Positions 45,699 to 56,512 of a stretch of 64,000 nt of DNA are shown piece after piece. Under the pieces are notes generated by a model. That model ran no database searches. It was not told the origin of the DNA and worked only from the letters and a program-made list of their open reading frames with translations. Source of the DNA: an uncultured Pirellulaceae bacterium. Lineage in GTDB: Bacteria; Planctomycetota; Planctomycetia; Pirellulales; Pirellulaceae. The number at the start of each line of letters is the position of its first letter. Within the stretch, counting starts at the first letter, position 1. The position numbers and the translations under genes were made by a program. Location of the stretch: NCBI GenBank assembly GCA_905480235.1, contig CAJQPP010000068.1:1-64000 (forward strand), in the 5' to 3' direction.

Positions 45699-48161
45699 TT
45701 ATTTTCTGTAAAGGAATGAGTCGGATGTTAACAGGGTAACCAGCAGCTCCTTGAAGCTACCTCCGCTTTCGACATAAGCCTTGTCCATTGCGATGAGCGT
45801 TTGGGAATCGCTAAGCAACTCGTTGCGTCCCATCCAGTACCGGAAGACATATCGAATAAAGCTTTGTCGAGCAAGTTCGGAGTCTGCCAACCGTTCCATC
45901 AATTCCCGCACGTTGGTAACCTCCAGATCCAACGCTGCATCGCCAGTGTGGGAAATGGCACCGGTCGTGTCGACCGGTTTTTCTTTTTCGGTTTCTCGCC
46001 ATCTGCCAACGTGATTGAACGCTTCAAACGGCATTCCCAAGGGATTCATTTTTTTGTGACAGCGCCAGCACTCCGCCTGATGTACGACACTAAATCGCTG
46101 GCGTAGCGTTTGGTGTTCATTATCGGGAATCTGAGCGTCGACGGTGATTGGAATATCCATCACCACGCCCGCCAGCAGTTTTTCACGAATCCACTTGCCG
46201 CGGCGAACTGGGTCGTTGTCAAAATTCCCACTGTGTGCGATCAGCCAGCTCGGTTGTGTAAGGATGCCACAACGCTGATTTTCCGGAACTCGAAAAACCT
46301 TGCTGTTCTGTCGGATCCGTTTGTCACTGCTGGCATCCTTGTCGTACTCCTGTTCGAACGGATCGAGATTGTAGCTTTGCAAGTGGTGAGATACCCGGTA
46401 ACGCTCTTCACCGCGAGCACGCTGGATCTGGCGGGCCTCATTCTTTCCATTCCAGTAAACCGCGACGACTTTATCAGTCGTCAACAACTCGCGGAGGACG
46501 TTCTTGTCTTCCTGAAGGATATGCAAAATCAGACTATCCGTGTCGTACATCAGCTTGGCGGCGCTACCATTGCCGAACTGCTTAAACCCGTCACGTTTCT
46601 TGAACTGATCGACGTCCTTGAAGACCGCTTCGGCTTTGTGGTAACCAAAGAACTCGCGAAAAAACTGTAAGATTCGAGGGTGAGTAGTAGAGAGGTAGGT
46701 GCGATTGTGTGTCGTCACCCATTTTTTTTGAGGCGTGTCCAAGATTTTGCGTACCACGCGTTCGACGTCGGCACGCGTCTTTAGCTTCCCAACCTGCATC
46801 TCCTTCACCAACGAACTGTGGCCAGCTGCCCAAGCGGGGCTTGGTGTGGCCATCGTTTTTTGGATCGGAGCTTCGCTCTTTTTTGTGTAGACGTCGACGG
46901 TCTCGATTTCGTCAATACCGAATGCCGGCTTGTTATGGAACGCGTATTGAATCGCGTATGTCAGTTCCTGGGGGGACAAGAATCGGCGACCCTGTTCATC
47001 GGTTTCGCCCATGCCGAGTTCCATGCGATAGACAAATTCCGGAGTCAGGGTGACGTAGATCAGGACTGCTTGCATCGCCATCTGATTGCCGAGTTCAGCG
47101 TTCTTTTGAAACACGTTGTTCCAATAACTTTCGTATTCCGATTCATTCGGTCGACGGCGCAGGAAAAGTGCAAAGGCAACATCAAGAGCCTCTGCAAATG
47201 TCTCTCGAGAAACGGGACCCTTCGTCTGTACGATCTCTTGAAAGATGATTGGGACTCGTCCGCGATACTCGTTGGCGGTTGTCGTCACTCCCCCCACGAA
47301 CATCGCTTCGTTATTTCCGGTTCGACTTCCTTTATTCTTCACCTGTGTGACAATGCGTACCTTCTGGCCGACGGTCAGAATCTGAGCCATCGTTTCGGCA
47401 TTTACCAACAACGCTTCCAGCGATGACTGGTCCGCGACGATCGACGCGTAATCCGTAAATCCAGAAGCGTGATGCACAAATTCGAAGAACGGGTTGGCGT
47501 ATTTCTGATCGGCGAAATATCGAGTCGCCATCAACTTGCCTTTGTGCGGTCCTCGCTCGATTAGATGCTTACCCGTACCACCGATCTTGACACTGTACCG
47601 CGGCGCCCGACCGTATGCTTTGCCCCATAACGCGTCGTAAATGATCGGCCGTTGACGCCACAAACGCGCAGGCGTGTAGGGTAAATCCTTCACGCTGCCA
47701 TCAAACAGGGTCGTGTGATCGACGTAATTTCCGAACTGAGGTAAGAGCAATTTCTCCGCCAATCCAAAACCTGCGTCAACTCGCGTCAACTCGGTTTCGA
47801 TCTGTTGCAAGAAGCTTGATCTGACAGACGCATCCGGCTGTGCACTGTGATCTGGCGGCATTTCGCCGAATTGCACCTGAGCAAAAACCCGATTCCAGAT
47901 TTGTACCGTTTCGTCGTTTGAAAAATCATGGTCAACGGTATCTAGGCGTAAATCCCCTTCCTGATTATCTGGCCCGTGGCAATCAATACAAAAGTCTGTC
48001 ACAAAGCGTTTCGCATTCAGCTCGAAACGTAACTTCGTGGACTCCGTCGGCTCTTGGGCCCCAACATCGCCGGGCACGGTCATCGAAAAGACGACCGCTG
48101 ATAACATCAGTATCCCGAGAGATTGCGTTAGAAAAAACGGCCGTGTTGGAGAGATTTTCAT
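45699..48161 (-). CDS. DUF1592/DUF1588-type planctomycete cytochrome
   Basis: The 820-aa product has a signal peptide (SLGILMLSAVVFSMTVPGDV). An N-terminal planctomycete cytochrome c segment has Cys58-Ile-Asp-Cys61-His62 followed by GPDNQEGDLRLDT. DUF1592 (~330-480, ALFLRRRPNESEYESYWNNV, QAVLIYVTLTPEFVYRMELG) and DUF1588 (~640-740, GILTQPSWLIAHSGNFDNDP, VRRGKWIREKLL) follow, and a second heme site ECWRCHKKMNPLG sits near residue 705. The DUF1585 end reads FIRYVFRYWMGRNELLSDSQ. It is probably a periplasmic multi-domain redox protein working with the DUF1552 product. First gene of a three-gene operon. Confidence 0.9.
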   Translation of the reverse strand: MKISPTRPFFLTQSLGILMLSAVVFSMTVPGDVGAQEPTESTKLRFELNAKRFVTDFCIDCHGPDNQEGDLRLDTVDHDFSNDETVQIWNRVFAQVQFGEMPPDHSAQPDASVRSSFLQQIETELTRVDAGFGLAEKLLLPQFGNYVDHTTLFDGSVKDLPYTPARLWRQRPIIYDALWGKAYGRAPRYSVKIGGTGKHLIERGPHKGKLMATRYFADQKYANPFFEFVHHASGFTDYASIVADQSSLEALLVNAETMAQILTVGQKVRIVTQVKNKGSRTGNNEAMFVGGVTTTANEYRGRVPIIFQEIVQTKGPVSRETFAEALDVAFALFLRRRPNESEYESYWNNVFQKNAELGNQMAMQAVLIYVTLTPEFVYRMELGMGETDEQGRRFLSPQELTYAIQYAFHNKPAFGIDEIETVDVYTKKSEAPIQKTMATPSPAWAAGHSSLVKEMQVGKLKTRADVERVVRKILDTPQKKWVTTHNRTYLSTTHPRILQFFREFFGYHKAEAVFKDVDQFKKRDGFKQFGNGSAAKLMYDTDSLILHILQEDKNVLRELLTTDKVVAVYWNGKNEARQIQRARGEERYRVSHHLQSYNLDPFEQEYDKDASSDKRIRQNSKVFRVPENQRCGILTQPSWLIAHSGNFDNDPVRRGKWIREKLLAGVVMDIPITVDAQIPDNEHQTLRQRFSVVHQAECWRCHKKMNPLGMPFEAFNHVGRWRETEKEKPVDTTGAISHTGDAALDLEVTNVRELMERLADSELARQSFIRYVFRYWMGRNELLSDSQTLIAMDKAYVESGGSFKELLVTLLTSDSFLYRK

Positions 48162-48590
48162 TCCACTAATTTAACTCAGCATTCATCAGATTCATAGAAT
48201 CGATTTCGGAAGCGTCATTGAGTGGGCCTCGGCCCCTTTCGCTTGACCAACCAAGAGCGAAAGCGATTGAAAGAGCTATCACAAATCCATTCAAATGCGT
48301 GTCGTGAACGTATTGTGAACTTGGAATCGGAGCATCCTCTCTGGCAATTATTTTTTGTGGGCAAAAACACAACTTAAACTATCGAGATCGACTTTCCACA
48401 GGTTATCAGGCACGAAGCTACTTCTGACCGATGGCATAACATGCGAAGCGCGTAATTTTTCACGCCACATTTACGCTCGACATAGCAAGCTACCAACGGT
48501 TCCTCATAACAATGCATCCGTTTGTGGAGGCACATAGTAGAAAGTGCGTGTAGAATCAAAAAAGCTGTAAAAAGATTTTGGGAGTTTGAA
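48162..48590. other. Divergent intergenic region; no gene seen
   Basis: This 429-bp spacer holds the promoters for the leftward cytochrome operon and the rightward LamG/HEAT gene. No repeat or operator was identified. Confidence 0.4.
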
Positions 48591-50111
48591 ATGAATAACC
48601 ATTCAAATCCAAAGGCAATTGGTTTTCCTAAAAAATGCATCATGGCACTCGCCTTGTTGCTAGTATGCGATTGCACTCCAAGACTGGCCGCCCAAGACTC
48701 GCCAAAAGCCCTCGCGCAATTTCGGTTTGATGGAAATGCGATCGATCATAGCGGCGGCAACAGCAGACTTTTCCTGAAAGGCAGACCCGCGTTTCAAAAT
48801 GGAGCGCTATACCACGATGGAGAATACGGCAAGGATGGTAAGGAAAACGAACCCGGGTGCCCAATCATTCACACGCCTGCACTCAACTTTCAGGCGTTTA
48901 CTGTCGCCATACGATTCAAGGCGGAGTCCATTGAGCCATCGGACAATATCATTACGGGTGGACGCTATTTGCGCTGGTTCAGCATGCGAACTGGGAAATC
49001 AGGATTTCTTAGCGTCACATTTGACAATCAGGAACTCGAATACAATTTCCCGGTAACTCTGGAAACCGACAGGTGGTATTCCATTGTTTGCGGCGTCGAT
49101 CTCGAAAACATGTATGTGAAGACGTTCGTGAACGGAAAGCGACTATCGCAGCACCAACTACCGGAGGGTTTGCGGCAAAAGATGTTTGCCGAAAAAGAAC
49201 TGCGGCCGGTAAAAAATTGGTGTCTGGCCAACTACTCCAATGGCTATGTATTTCACGGTTTGATCGATGAGTTTGCTGTATTTGATGGAGAGTTCGCCGA
49301 TATTATTGCCGCGGACTATCACTCGGATCCAGCGTTACTCGATCTCATTACCGGCGTTGGAAAACAGCCAAGCCTTCGTCGTATCGACAGGCTGAAATCT
49401 GATCTTTTGAGCGAAGGGATTGAGGCGACATTCGACGGCGTCATGCAATATCTGGATTCCCGTAAACCAAATGTGCCGTCGAAACAGATCATTGCAACGT
49501 TGATTCGACAATTGGGCGATAGCCGATACGCCAAAAGGCAATCTGCCACAATCCGACTGCAAAATTTGGATCCCCCACCCCTCCTTGAGCTGAATCAAGC
49601 CAGTCAAGATAGCAATCCCGAAGTTGCACGCCGCGCGCGAATGTTGCTTTCAGGAAACTTCGGCGATTCAGATCGGCCGGTTGATTTACTTCCGCTGGCG
49701 TTGGAGTATCTGAAGGTCATGCCCAATCCAGACGCAGTGCCGGGCCTGCTGGAAATACTCACTACCTGCGATGACAAAGAAAACGCAATCGAAATTGGTT
49801 CAACGATTGTGAGTTGCGCGGGACCGAAAAACCGGCAACAAATTCGAAACGGATTTTCCCACAGCAATCCGTGGGTACGGCTGGCTGCCGTCGCGGCCTG
49901 GTCAAAGATCACCGATAAGAAAACCGATCAAGTTCTTCTAAGCGAATACCTGGATGATCCGAATGAGCTTGTACAAATGGCGGCCATCTCGTCACTCATG
50001 AGCAAACAAACATCGGAAAGAAAAGCAGCACTTCTCAATCTGCAATCCTCCCCTTCTTTCACGACCCGATTCATAGCACAGTCTCTACTCGAAGATACCG
50101 GAACCAAGTGA
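48591..50111 (+). CDS. Secreted LamG-fold protein with HEAT repeats
   Basis: ATG 48591 follows GGGAGTTTGAA, a good ribosome-binding site; the 506-aa product begins with a signal peptide (CIMALALLLVCDCTPRLAAQ, ending near residue 37). Residues ~45-250 form a concanavalin/LamG-like jelly roll (ALAQFRFDGNAIDHSGGNSR, FQAFTVAIRFKAES, WYSIVCGVDLENMYVKTFVN, GLIDEFAVFDGEF). Residues ~310-500 are HEAT-like helical repeats (LGDSRYAKRQSATIRLQNLD, NPWVRLAAVAAWSKI). It probably binds a carbohydrate or protein outside the cytoplasm. Function unknown. Confidence 0.75.
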   Translation: MNNHSNPKAIGFPKKCIMALALLLVCDCTPRLAAQDSPKALAQFRFDGNAIDHSGGNSRLFLKGRPAFQNGALYHDGEYGKDGKENEPGCPIIHTPALNFQAFTVAIRFKAESIEPSDNIITGGRYLRWFSMRTGKSGFLSVTFDNQELEYNFPVTLETDRWYSIVCGVDLENMYVKTFVNGKRLSQHQLPEGLRQKMFAEKELRPVKNWCLANYSNGYVFHGLIDEFAVFDGEFADIIAADYHSDPALLDLITGVGKQPSLRRIDRLKSDLLSEGIEATFDGVMQYLDSRKPNVPSKQIIATLIRQLGDSRYAKRQSATIRLQNLDPPPLLELNQASQDSNPEVARRARMLLSGNFGDSDRPVDLLPLALEYLKVMPNPDAVPGLLEILTTCDDKENAIEIGSTIVSCAGPKNRQQIRNGFSHSNPWVRLAAVAAWSKITDKKTDQVLLSEYLDDPNELVQMAAISSLMSKQTSERKAALLNLQSSPSFTTRFIAQSLLEDTGTK

Positions 50112-50879
50112 ATACCCATTCTCAGGCGCCCATGCCAACGGAACACGCCGCAAAGCAATCTAAAATCGCAGGCGCGTGAAGCTCACGACCAACGCTCGAC
50201 TTAATTATTACTCCACATACCGCCCGCGTGCTCATCACGATATCCCGTTGAATTTGGCAAAACACGCCCGCAGCGAAGGCATGCTTCCCGAGGTTTTAAG
50301 GCACCTTCAGGCCCCACTCGCCGTTCAAATCACCTTTGCGATTAAAAGGCTTAGCTCCAATTATACCGACGTCTATACATCCCGATAAACCTGCGGGGTC
50401 GTCTCAATTTCACCTGCGGGGAGCTCGCGTTAAAACCTTAAAACATCCCATGATCCCTGCAGATATTTAGTGCTGCCAGATCAAGGGCCCAGTGAAAGGG
50501 GACAAATCAACAGTAGCCTGAAAATTTCATTGAAAATCATTGCCTGTTTTTTGGATCCGCGCGTCTTCCTATTCTTCTATGGGGAATCGTTCACGCACCT
50601 CTATTTTTCGTTGTTTGCCATAAAGTTCGAACGCCATAGCCGTACTTTGAGCGGGTGTCAAACTTTTGGTCTCAATTACCGCCACTGACCTTTTTTGAAT
50701 ATAAGTGTTCGAATTTCGACACACCGTATCGGCAGTTTCAATCAAAAGCAAAGTAAAAAATGAATTCCTTTGCCTGCAAGGATGGGCTAAAATTCGTTCC
50801 ATAGAATCTGCGGGTCTATCGTTTATGGTAATGTGACTTGCATGCCGATACCGAATCAACTGAAGGTAACACCAAGCAT
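50112..50879. other. Long spacer; no supported gene
   Basis: A minus-strand ORF at 50569-50859 ends in a protein-like stretch (VIETKSLTPAQSTAMAFELY), but its first half is not protein-like and no family is recognised. The remainder shows nothing recognisable. Confidence 0.35.
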
Positions 50880-53800
50880 ATGGACTTCCATTTCTTTCGA
50901 CTGCTAAATCGCCAATTTCCTATTCTGTTCACCGCGCTCGTCATGGCCACGGTGACTTCGGGTTATTCCAACGCTGACCAGTTTGAATTCAATCAAAACG
51001 ATGTGGTCGCAATTTACGGCAACGGTCTTGCCGATCGGATGCAGCACGACCCGTGGGTCGAAACGATTTTGCAAAGCCAACTGAAGAGCAAAGACATCCG
51101 CTTTCGAAACATGAGCTTTTCGGGAGATATGGTCAACAAAAGACCTCGAAACCAAGGCTTCACCAATGATGCTGAGTACCTGCAGCACGTCTCGCCAGAT
51201 GTCGTATTTACGTTTTACGGATATAACGAGTCCCATGCAGGGCCCGGTGGTGCCGACGCTTATCAAGCCGAATTGGTGAAATTGGTTAAACGGTACGCTG
51301 AGCTGCGACAAGAAAAGGGAAAGGAAGTCCGGTTCGTTCTTTTCAGTCCCATCGCTTATCAATTCTTGGGAGACCAGCATCTGCCAGATGGAAACCAGTT
51401 GAACAAGAATCTGGCTGCCTTCACCGAAGCGACACGAAAGGCCGCAGCGGAAACCGGCGCAACGTTTGTCGACCTCTTCACGCCGACTTTGGAATTATTC
51501 AACTCGAACTCCAAGCGGTTCACGATCAACGGAATCCATCTCAACAACGACGGATATCAAGCGCTTGCCGGCATCATTTCTCAGGCGTTACTTGATAAAC
51601 AGGCTCCTCAAACGGACGAACTTGCGGATCTTTACGCTGCCGTGGAAGATAAAAATTGGCATTGGCACAATCGCTATCGAGCGACCGATGGGAATGACAT
51701 CTGGGGCGGTCGATCGACGCTGACGTTTGTTGACGGGCAAAGTAACGCCGACGTCCTAAAACATGAACTGGTGATGCTGGACGTGATGACCGCCAATCGT
51801 GACAAAGCGATTTGGGCAGCTGCGGAAGGCCGGGAACATACAATCGACGACAGCAATGTTCCGCCTCCCGTCAAAGTTATCTCTAACGTGGGCGGGGGCA
51901 GCAAGAGTTCAAGCGCTCAAAAGGAAGGCAGTGTCGACTACCTGAGCCCCGAAGAATCTCTTGCCAAAATCAAGGTTCCCGAGGGATATGAACTGAATGT
52001 ATTTGCTTCCGAAGTGGACTTCCCCGATTTAGCCAATCCGGTGCAGATGCAAGTCGATGGCAAAGGTCGCTTGTGGGTTGCCAGCTGGAATACTTATCCC
52101 AAGTGGGAGCCCGGCAAGGCGATGAACGATAGCCTGATGATTTTTGAGGATACCGACGGCGACGGCAAAGCGGATGTTCGGAAGATTTTTGCAAACGTCC
52201 ATAACCCGCTTGGGTTTGAGTTTTGGGGTGGTGGTGTGATTGTGACATCGGGCACCGACCTGCTATTCCTCAAGGATACCGATGGGGACGACAAAGCGGA
52301 CGTGCGGTACCCGATTCTGCAAGGACTTGGAACGGCCGATACTCATCACGCGGCGAACAACCTGATAATGGGACCTGATGGTGGAATTTACTGGCAGAGC
52401 GGGATCTTTCTGGTACACAACCACGAGACGCCTTGGCAGCAAAACTTGAATACCGGCGGTTCGGGGATGTATCGTTTTGATCCCCGCACTTTCGCCATCA
52501 CGCCACACGCCATTAATTCGCCAAACCCACACGGCACCAGTTTTGACTCTTGGGGATATTGCTACGCCAACGATGGCACCGGGGGGAAATCCTATCAAGT
52601 GCGTCCCGAAGGAAAAGGCTTTCGAATGCACACGTTGCTGACGAAAGAATTTCGCCCCGTCGCCGCCAATGCCATTCTTTCGTCGGAACACTTTCCCGAC
52701 GAACTGCAGGATGACTTCCTGATCTGTAACACGATCGGATTTCTGGGTGTCAAGCAATATGATTTGGATCGGGATGGAGACAGTCTGTCCCGTAAGCTTG
52801 GAGAAGTCTGGGGAACTCCCGGTCTGGAATTGCTAAACAGCGAAGATCGAAACTTCCGTCCCACGGACGCGGTCGTCGGCGAGGATGGCGCACTTTACGT
52901 GGCCGACTGGCACAATGCGATCATCGGCCATATGCAGCATAACATTCGCGACCCAAACCGCGACCACGCACATGGCCGCATTTTTCGCCTGACGGTAAAA
53001 GACCGGCCGCTGCAACGACCTGTCAAAATTCATGACCAACCGATCGCGGCATTGTTGGACAATCTGAAACACCCAGTCAACGGAGTTCGCCACCGGACAC
53101 GCATTGAACTGAGTGCTCGCGACTCGGACGCGGTGATTGCGGCAACTCAGAAGTGGATGAAAGACTTTGATCCCAATGATAAAACAGAGGCTCACCATCT
53201 TCTTGAGGCCTTATGGGTGCACCAGCAGCACGGTGTTCAAAACGACTTGCTACTGAACAAACTGCTTGCTTCGGAAGTAGAACACGCGGCATTCGCTGCC
53301 AATACGGTTAAGCATTTCTGGTACAACGTGGATACAAGGAAGGAAAGTAATTTTGTCGGGCCACCCAAGAGTGAGTATGTCAATTTCAAGCCTCCCAGTC
53401 ACCTCAATGACGCGGAGCAAAAGGTGTACAAGCTGGGTTCCCAAATTTACCAGCGTGAGTCTCACTGCGCGACATGCCACTTGACCCACGGTAAAGGCAG
53501 CCCCAATGTTTATCCGCCGCTGGTTGACAGTCCATGGGTGGTCGGCAGCGAGGACCGCCTGATCAAAATGAGCCTACACGGCGTCTGGGGAAAAATGGTC
53601 GTCAATGGAAAAACATACGACCCTTCCCGCGGCGTGCCACCCATGACTGCATTCCGTTCATTATTGAATGACGACGAGCTGGCAGCCGTTTTGACATTTG
53701 TGCGTAATAGCTGGGGGAATCAGGCCCCCCCGGTCAATCCAGCCAGCGTCAAGCGAATTCGCCGGGAAACCAAAGAACGCACCACGTTCTGGAAACCTGA

Positions 53801-54371
53801 TGAGCTGCTTGCCGAACACCCGATGGAAGCCGCTCTGGTGGGGAACACTCCGGAGGTTGAGGAGTTCTCAAACATCGCTTTGGAAACCGAACTCCTTGCG
53901 ACGCCCACCGCCGAATTGGCCAAGATTGCCCTCGAACGCGGCAACAGCAAACGAGGCAAAAGGCTATTCTACGAATCGGCTGGAGCCTGTTTCGCCTGCC
54001 ACGATCCCCCTCGGGGCGCAGCTCGCCTGGGACCCGACCTCGAAAACATGCCGTCCAAACTCACGCACGACCAGTTGGTTGAATCCATTATCTATCCCTC
54101 TAAGTTGATCGATAAAGAATATGCCGAGGTGAAAATCTTGACGGTCGAAGGCAAGATGCAAACGGGAATTCGGATTTCAGAAACCGACGATGAAATCGTT
54201 TTGCGAAACGTGGCGGAACCCGATCCTATCGTGATCAAGAAAGATGATATTGACGAACTCATGGAAGCGGAGGTTTCAATAATGCCCGCGAATTTGACGC
54301 GGCAACTGAAAAGTCGCGAAGAGTTCGACGATTTAATGAAGTACATCATCGAAATCAGAGATCGCAAGTGA
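50880..54371 (+). CDS. SGNH-hydrolase / PVC-type heme-binding fusion protein
   Basis: From ATG 50880 the 1163-aa protein has a signal peptide ([20 protein letters not shown]). Residues ~35-240 are an SGNH/GDSL-like domain ([30 protein letters not shown] with the catalytic Asp/His region), but block I reads [10 protein letters not shown] with no Ser. Residues ~370-720 are the PVC beta-propeller ([34 protein letters not shown] twice). A class I cytochrome domain has Cys863-Ala-Thr-Cys866-His867. The C-terminal Pirellula/Verrucomicrobium heme domain has Cys1037-Phe-Ala-Cys1040-His1041. It is probably a periplasmic redox protein, possibly a dehydrogenase for sugars. TTG at 50838 is a less likely start. 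Confidence 0.9.
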   Translation: MDFHFFRLLNRQFPILFTALVMATVTSGYSNADQFEFNQNDVVAIYGNGLADRMQHDPWVETILQSQLKSKDIRFRNMSFSGDMVNKRPRNQGFTNDAEYLQHVSPDVVFTFYGYNESHAGPGGADAYQAELVKLVKRYAELRQEKGKEVRFVLFSPIAYQFLGDQHLPDGNQLNKNLAAFTEATRKAAAETGATFVDLFTPTLELFNSNSKRFTINGIHLNNDGYQALAGIISQALLDKQAPQTDELADLYAAVEDKNWHWHNRYRATDGNDIWGGRSTLTFVDGQSNADVLKHELVMLDVMTANRDKAIWAAAEGREHTIDDSNVPPPVKVISNVGGGSKSSSAQKEGSVDYLSPEESLAKIKVPEGYELNVFASEVDFPDLANPVQMQVDGKGRLWVASWNTYPKWEPGKAMNDSLMIFEDTDGDGKADVRKIFANVHNPLGFEFWGGGVIVTSGTDLLFLKDTDGDDKADVRYPILQGLGTADTHHAANNLIMGPDGGIYWQSGIFLVHNHETPWQQNLNTGGSGMYRFDPRTFAITPHAINSPNPHGTSFDSWGYCYANDGTGGKSYQVRPEGKGFRMHTLLTKEFRPVAANAILSSEHFPDELQDDFLICNTIGFLGVKQYDLDRDGDSLSRKLGEVWGTPGLELLNSEDRNFRPTDAVVGEDGALYVADWHNAIIGHMQHNIRDPNRDHAHGRIFRLTVKDRPLQRPVKIHDQPIAALLDNLKHPVNGVRHRTRIELSARDSDAVIAATQKWMKDFDPNDKTEAHHLLEALWVHQQHGVQNDLLLNKLLASEVEHAAFAANTVKHFWYNVDTRKESNFVGPPKSEYVNFKPPSHLNDAEQKVYKLGSQIYQRESHCATCHLTHGKGSPNVYPPLVDSPWVVGSEDRLIKMSLHGVWGKMVVNGKTYDPSRGVPPMTAFRSLLNDDELAAVLTFVRNSWGNQAPPVNPASVKRIRRETKERTTFWKPDELLAEHPMEAALVGNTPEVEEFSNIALETELLATPTAELAKIALERGNSKRGKRLFYESAGACFACHDPPRGAARLGPDLENMPSKLTHDQLVESIIYPSKLIDKEYAEVKILTVEGKMQTGIRISETDDEIVLRNVAEPDPIVIKKDDIDELMEAEVSIMPANLTRQLKSREEFDDLMKYIIEIRDRK

Positions 54372-54608
54372 ATCACACGACGCGTCGCGGCGACGGTTGA
54401 TTTAGGGACTCGCTGCGACGTGCCTCGCTTGTTTGTTTGTTACACGCAAATCCCACAGTCCACCGTTACGTGTTGTAATCGGCTGGCCTGTGAGGCTTTG
54501 GCCCCGCGCGGCTACGACGGGTCAGGATGTTAATCCACGACGGGCCACGCGGCCGCATGCGATTCTTTTGACCAGCTTTCTGCGGTCGCCCTTCCGTCAC
54601 GTCGCCCC

Positions 54609-54903
54609 ATGGATCTTGAAATTACGATCCAAGATCTCGAAGAATCCATCCGTGTACAAAGCGGTGGCCGTGAATTTGAAGCCTTCCTGAGGGAAGTTGA
54701 ATCTAAAACCACTGGATATCGAATCGATGCAACCCAAAATTGAAGCCTTAGAGGATCATATCAACGGGCTTAATCGCGAAAGAGAATCAATCATCGGGAA
54801 AATCAGCAAAGAGAAAGCGGAGCTGAACAAGACCGATATTGGTTCCAATGCAACACAGAAACAAATTGAGTCCCGGTCAAGCTTAGAGAACTCGTGCTCT
54901 TGA
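54609..54903 (+). pseudogene. Frameshifted coiled-coil gene relic
   Basis: One frame reads MDLEITIQDLEESIRVQSGG, REFEAFLREVESKTTGYRID and stops at 54743. A second frame continues from about 54727 with MQPKIEALEDHINGLNRERE, SIIGKISKEKAELNKTDIGS. The two look like one Glu/Lys-rich coiled-coil protein broken near 54725. No family is recognised. It may equally be two chance ORFs. Confidence 0.35.
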
Positions 54904-54932
54904 TCTCGGTCATCAAGAGCAATGGGAACCGA

Positions 54933-56102
54933 TCACGGTTCGCGGGAAGGGGGAGGTGTTGCTGTATGATTTTCTGTTGATGCCGATTTTTTAAAGGGAT
55001 AGAAAAACTGCTTCATAAACCCTGTGGGGACTGGATCATCCGCAACACCGTATTCACGGGGCCAGCGATCTTCCGGCATATGCCAGGTGCCAAAAACCAT
55101 GTCGATAAAAGGAAAATGAATGGCAAAATTTTTATCGACGGCTTCCTCTTCTTTGCCATGATGCCAGTGGTGAAAACGGGGCGTCGCAATAATGTACTGG
55201 AGCGGCCCAAAAGGAAACTTGATATTGGAATGAATAAATACCGACGCCACGTAAACGAAGATGATGTAAGCGTAAAGCGCGGGTTCGGCAAAGCCCACCA
55301 AGTACATAGGCAAGGTGGTGAAGCACCGTAAAAGAATAACTTCGATGACATGCATTCGCGAACCAGCAAGCCAGTCCATGGCTTGAGCCGAATGGTGGAT
55401 GGCGTGAAAACGCCACAAGCGTGGAAACTGGTGGAAGCTACGATGGAACCAGTATTGCGCGAGATCCGTCAGGAACATGATCTCGATGAATTGTAACGCC
55501 ATGGGTTGCGAGGCAACCCATTCGCGGATTCCAGAAGCCCAATGGGTGGCCGCGATAGCCTGCAGTGACGGAAACAGTGACAAGTATGTAAGGGTTTGAA
55601 CGAAAAAGGTACTGATGAATAAGTACATTAAATCCTCACGCCATTCGTAGCGGAGGATCGGCTGATCGACCCGTTTAAAGAGGCGCTCCAAAGGGATAAA
55701 TATTGCACCTAGAAATATCAGGTTTAGAAAGAAAAAATCGAGCCCGAAATAAATCGTGGTGGGGTCATCTTCGAGCGGTTTCGCTTGCGCACCGCCGATG
55801 ATCGTAGCGACCATCACGAGGGTTAGAGTAGTAAAACCTAGAAGCCGATTTTTTCGAAGTGTGATACTGATAACGCCAAGAATAAATGCGCAGAGTAAAC
55901 CCAAAAACAACACTCCACGTATCAAGGCCTGGTGCTCAACGTAGTAGCTCCTTGCCTCTTCAACGGTGAACCATTGCGGGAATAAAAAACAGATCACCGT
56001 TGCCAGCGAAGCGATGGCCAAAAACAAGCCGGTAACGCCGCTGATCCAACCACTTCCAAAACGTCTTTCCTTGGAATCCAGTTCGTTTAATAAATTTCGC
56101 AT
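54933..56102 (-). CDS. Sterol desaturase/fatty acid hydroxylase family protein
   Basis: The 389-aa membrane protein has about eight hydrophobic segments. The diiron histidine boxes are complete: HRSFH (in AQYWFHRSFHQFPRLW), HAIHH (RFHAIHHSAQAMDW) and HHWHH (PRFHHWHHGKEEEAVDKN), with an earlier segment FLNLIFLGAIFIPLERLFKR before the box region. Such enzymes hydroxylate or desaturate sterols, hopanoids, carotenoids or ether lipids at the membrane; the substrate is unknown. ATG 56102 is the only sensible start. The gene is alone. Confidence 0.88.
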   Translation of the reverse strand: MRNLLNELDSKERRFGSGWISGVTGLFLAIASLATVICFLFPQWFTVEEARSYYVEHQALIRGVLFLGLLCAFILGVISITLRKNRLLGFTTLTLVMVATIIGGAQAKPLEDDPTTIYFGLDFFFLNLIFLGAIFIPLERLFKRVDQPILRYEWREDLMYLFISTFFVQTLTYLSLFPSLQAIAATHWASGIREWVASQPMALQFIEIMFLTDLAQYWFHRSFHQFPRLWRFHAIHHSAQAMDWLAGSRMHVIEVILLRCFTTLPMYLVGFAEPALYAYIIFVYVASVFIHSNIKFPFGPLQYIIATPRFHHWHHGKEEEAVDKNFAIHFPFIDMVFGTWHMPEDRWPREYGVADDPVPTGFMKQFFYPFKKSASTENHTATPPPSREP

Positions 56103-56512
56103 TTTGGTGTTTGCAATTTTGAAAACTTATGTTCGCTGATGGTCTCCGATGTGTTCAATAGCACCGCACGGGGATCCGAATACTGATTGAGTATAGTCTT
56201 TCGAAATTCGCAGCATAACGCAAAGCTCCCGCACTCACTCGCCAGCCAATCGAATGGGCTGCCTTAGTGGATGATGTATGGGTCTACTCTTCAAGGACAC
56301 TAGTTGATCGAACAAGCGCATCACGAAAAAGGCTCCTGCTACCTTTTTCATATAATTTAGATAGCCATTGCCGTGTTGGCTTTTTCACAGGTTAAATTAA
56401 CCGCGTTTTCCGGTTCGAAAACAAGCAAGGCTGCGTCAAAATCAAATCTGCATTCGAAGCCAGAAAGCTGGATCGGGGCATCACTTTGAACCAGAACAAG
56501 ATCAAACTTTAC
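56103..56512. other. Spacer with family I and possible degenerate family III sequence
   Basis: AAAAAGGCTCCTGCTACCTT at 56326 is a family I variant. GCCGTGTTGGCTTTTTCACA, then GGTTAAATTAACCGCGTTTT (about 56370-56415) resembles the family III downstream part without its palindrome. Confidence 0.45.
56326..56349. repeat. Family I variant repeat
   Basis: AAAAAGG-CTCCTGCT-ACCTTTTTC: A and T arms of the family with an altered core. Confidence 0.55.
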
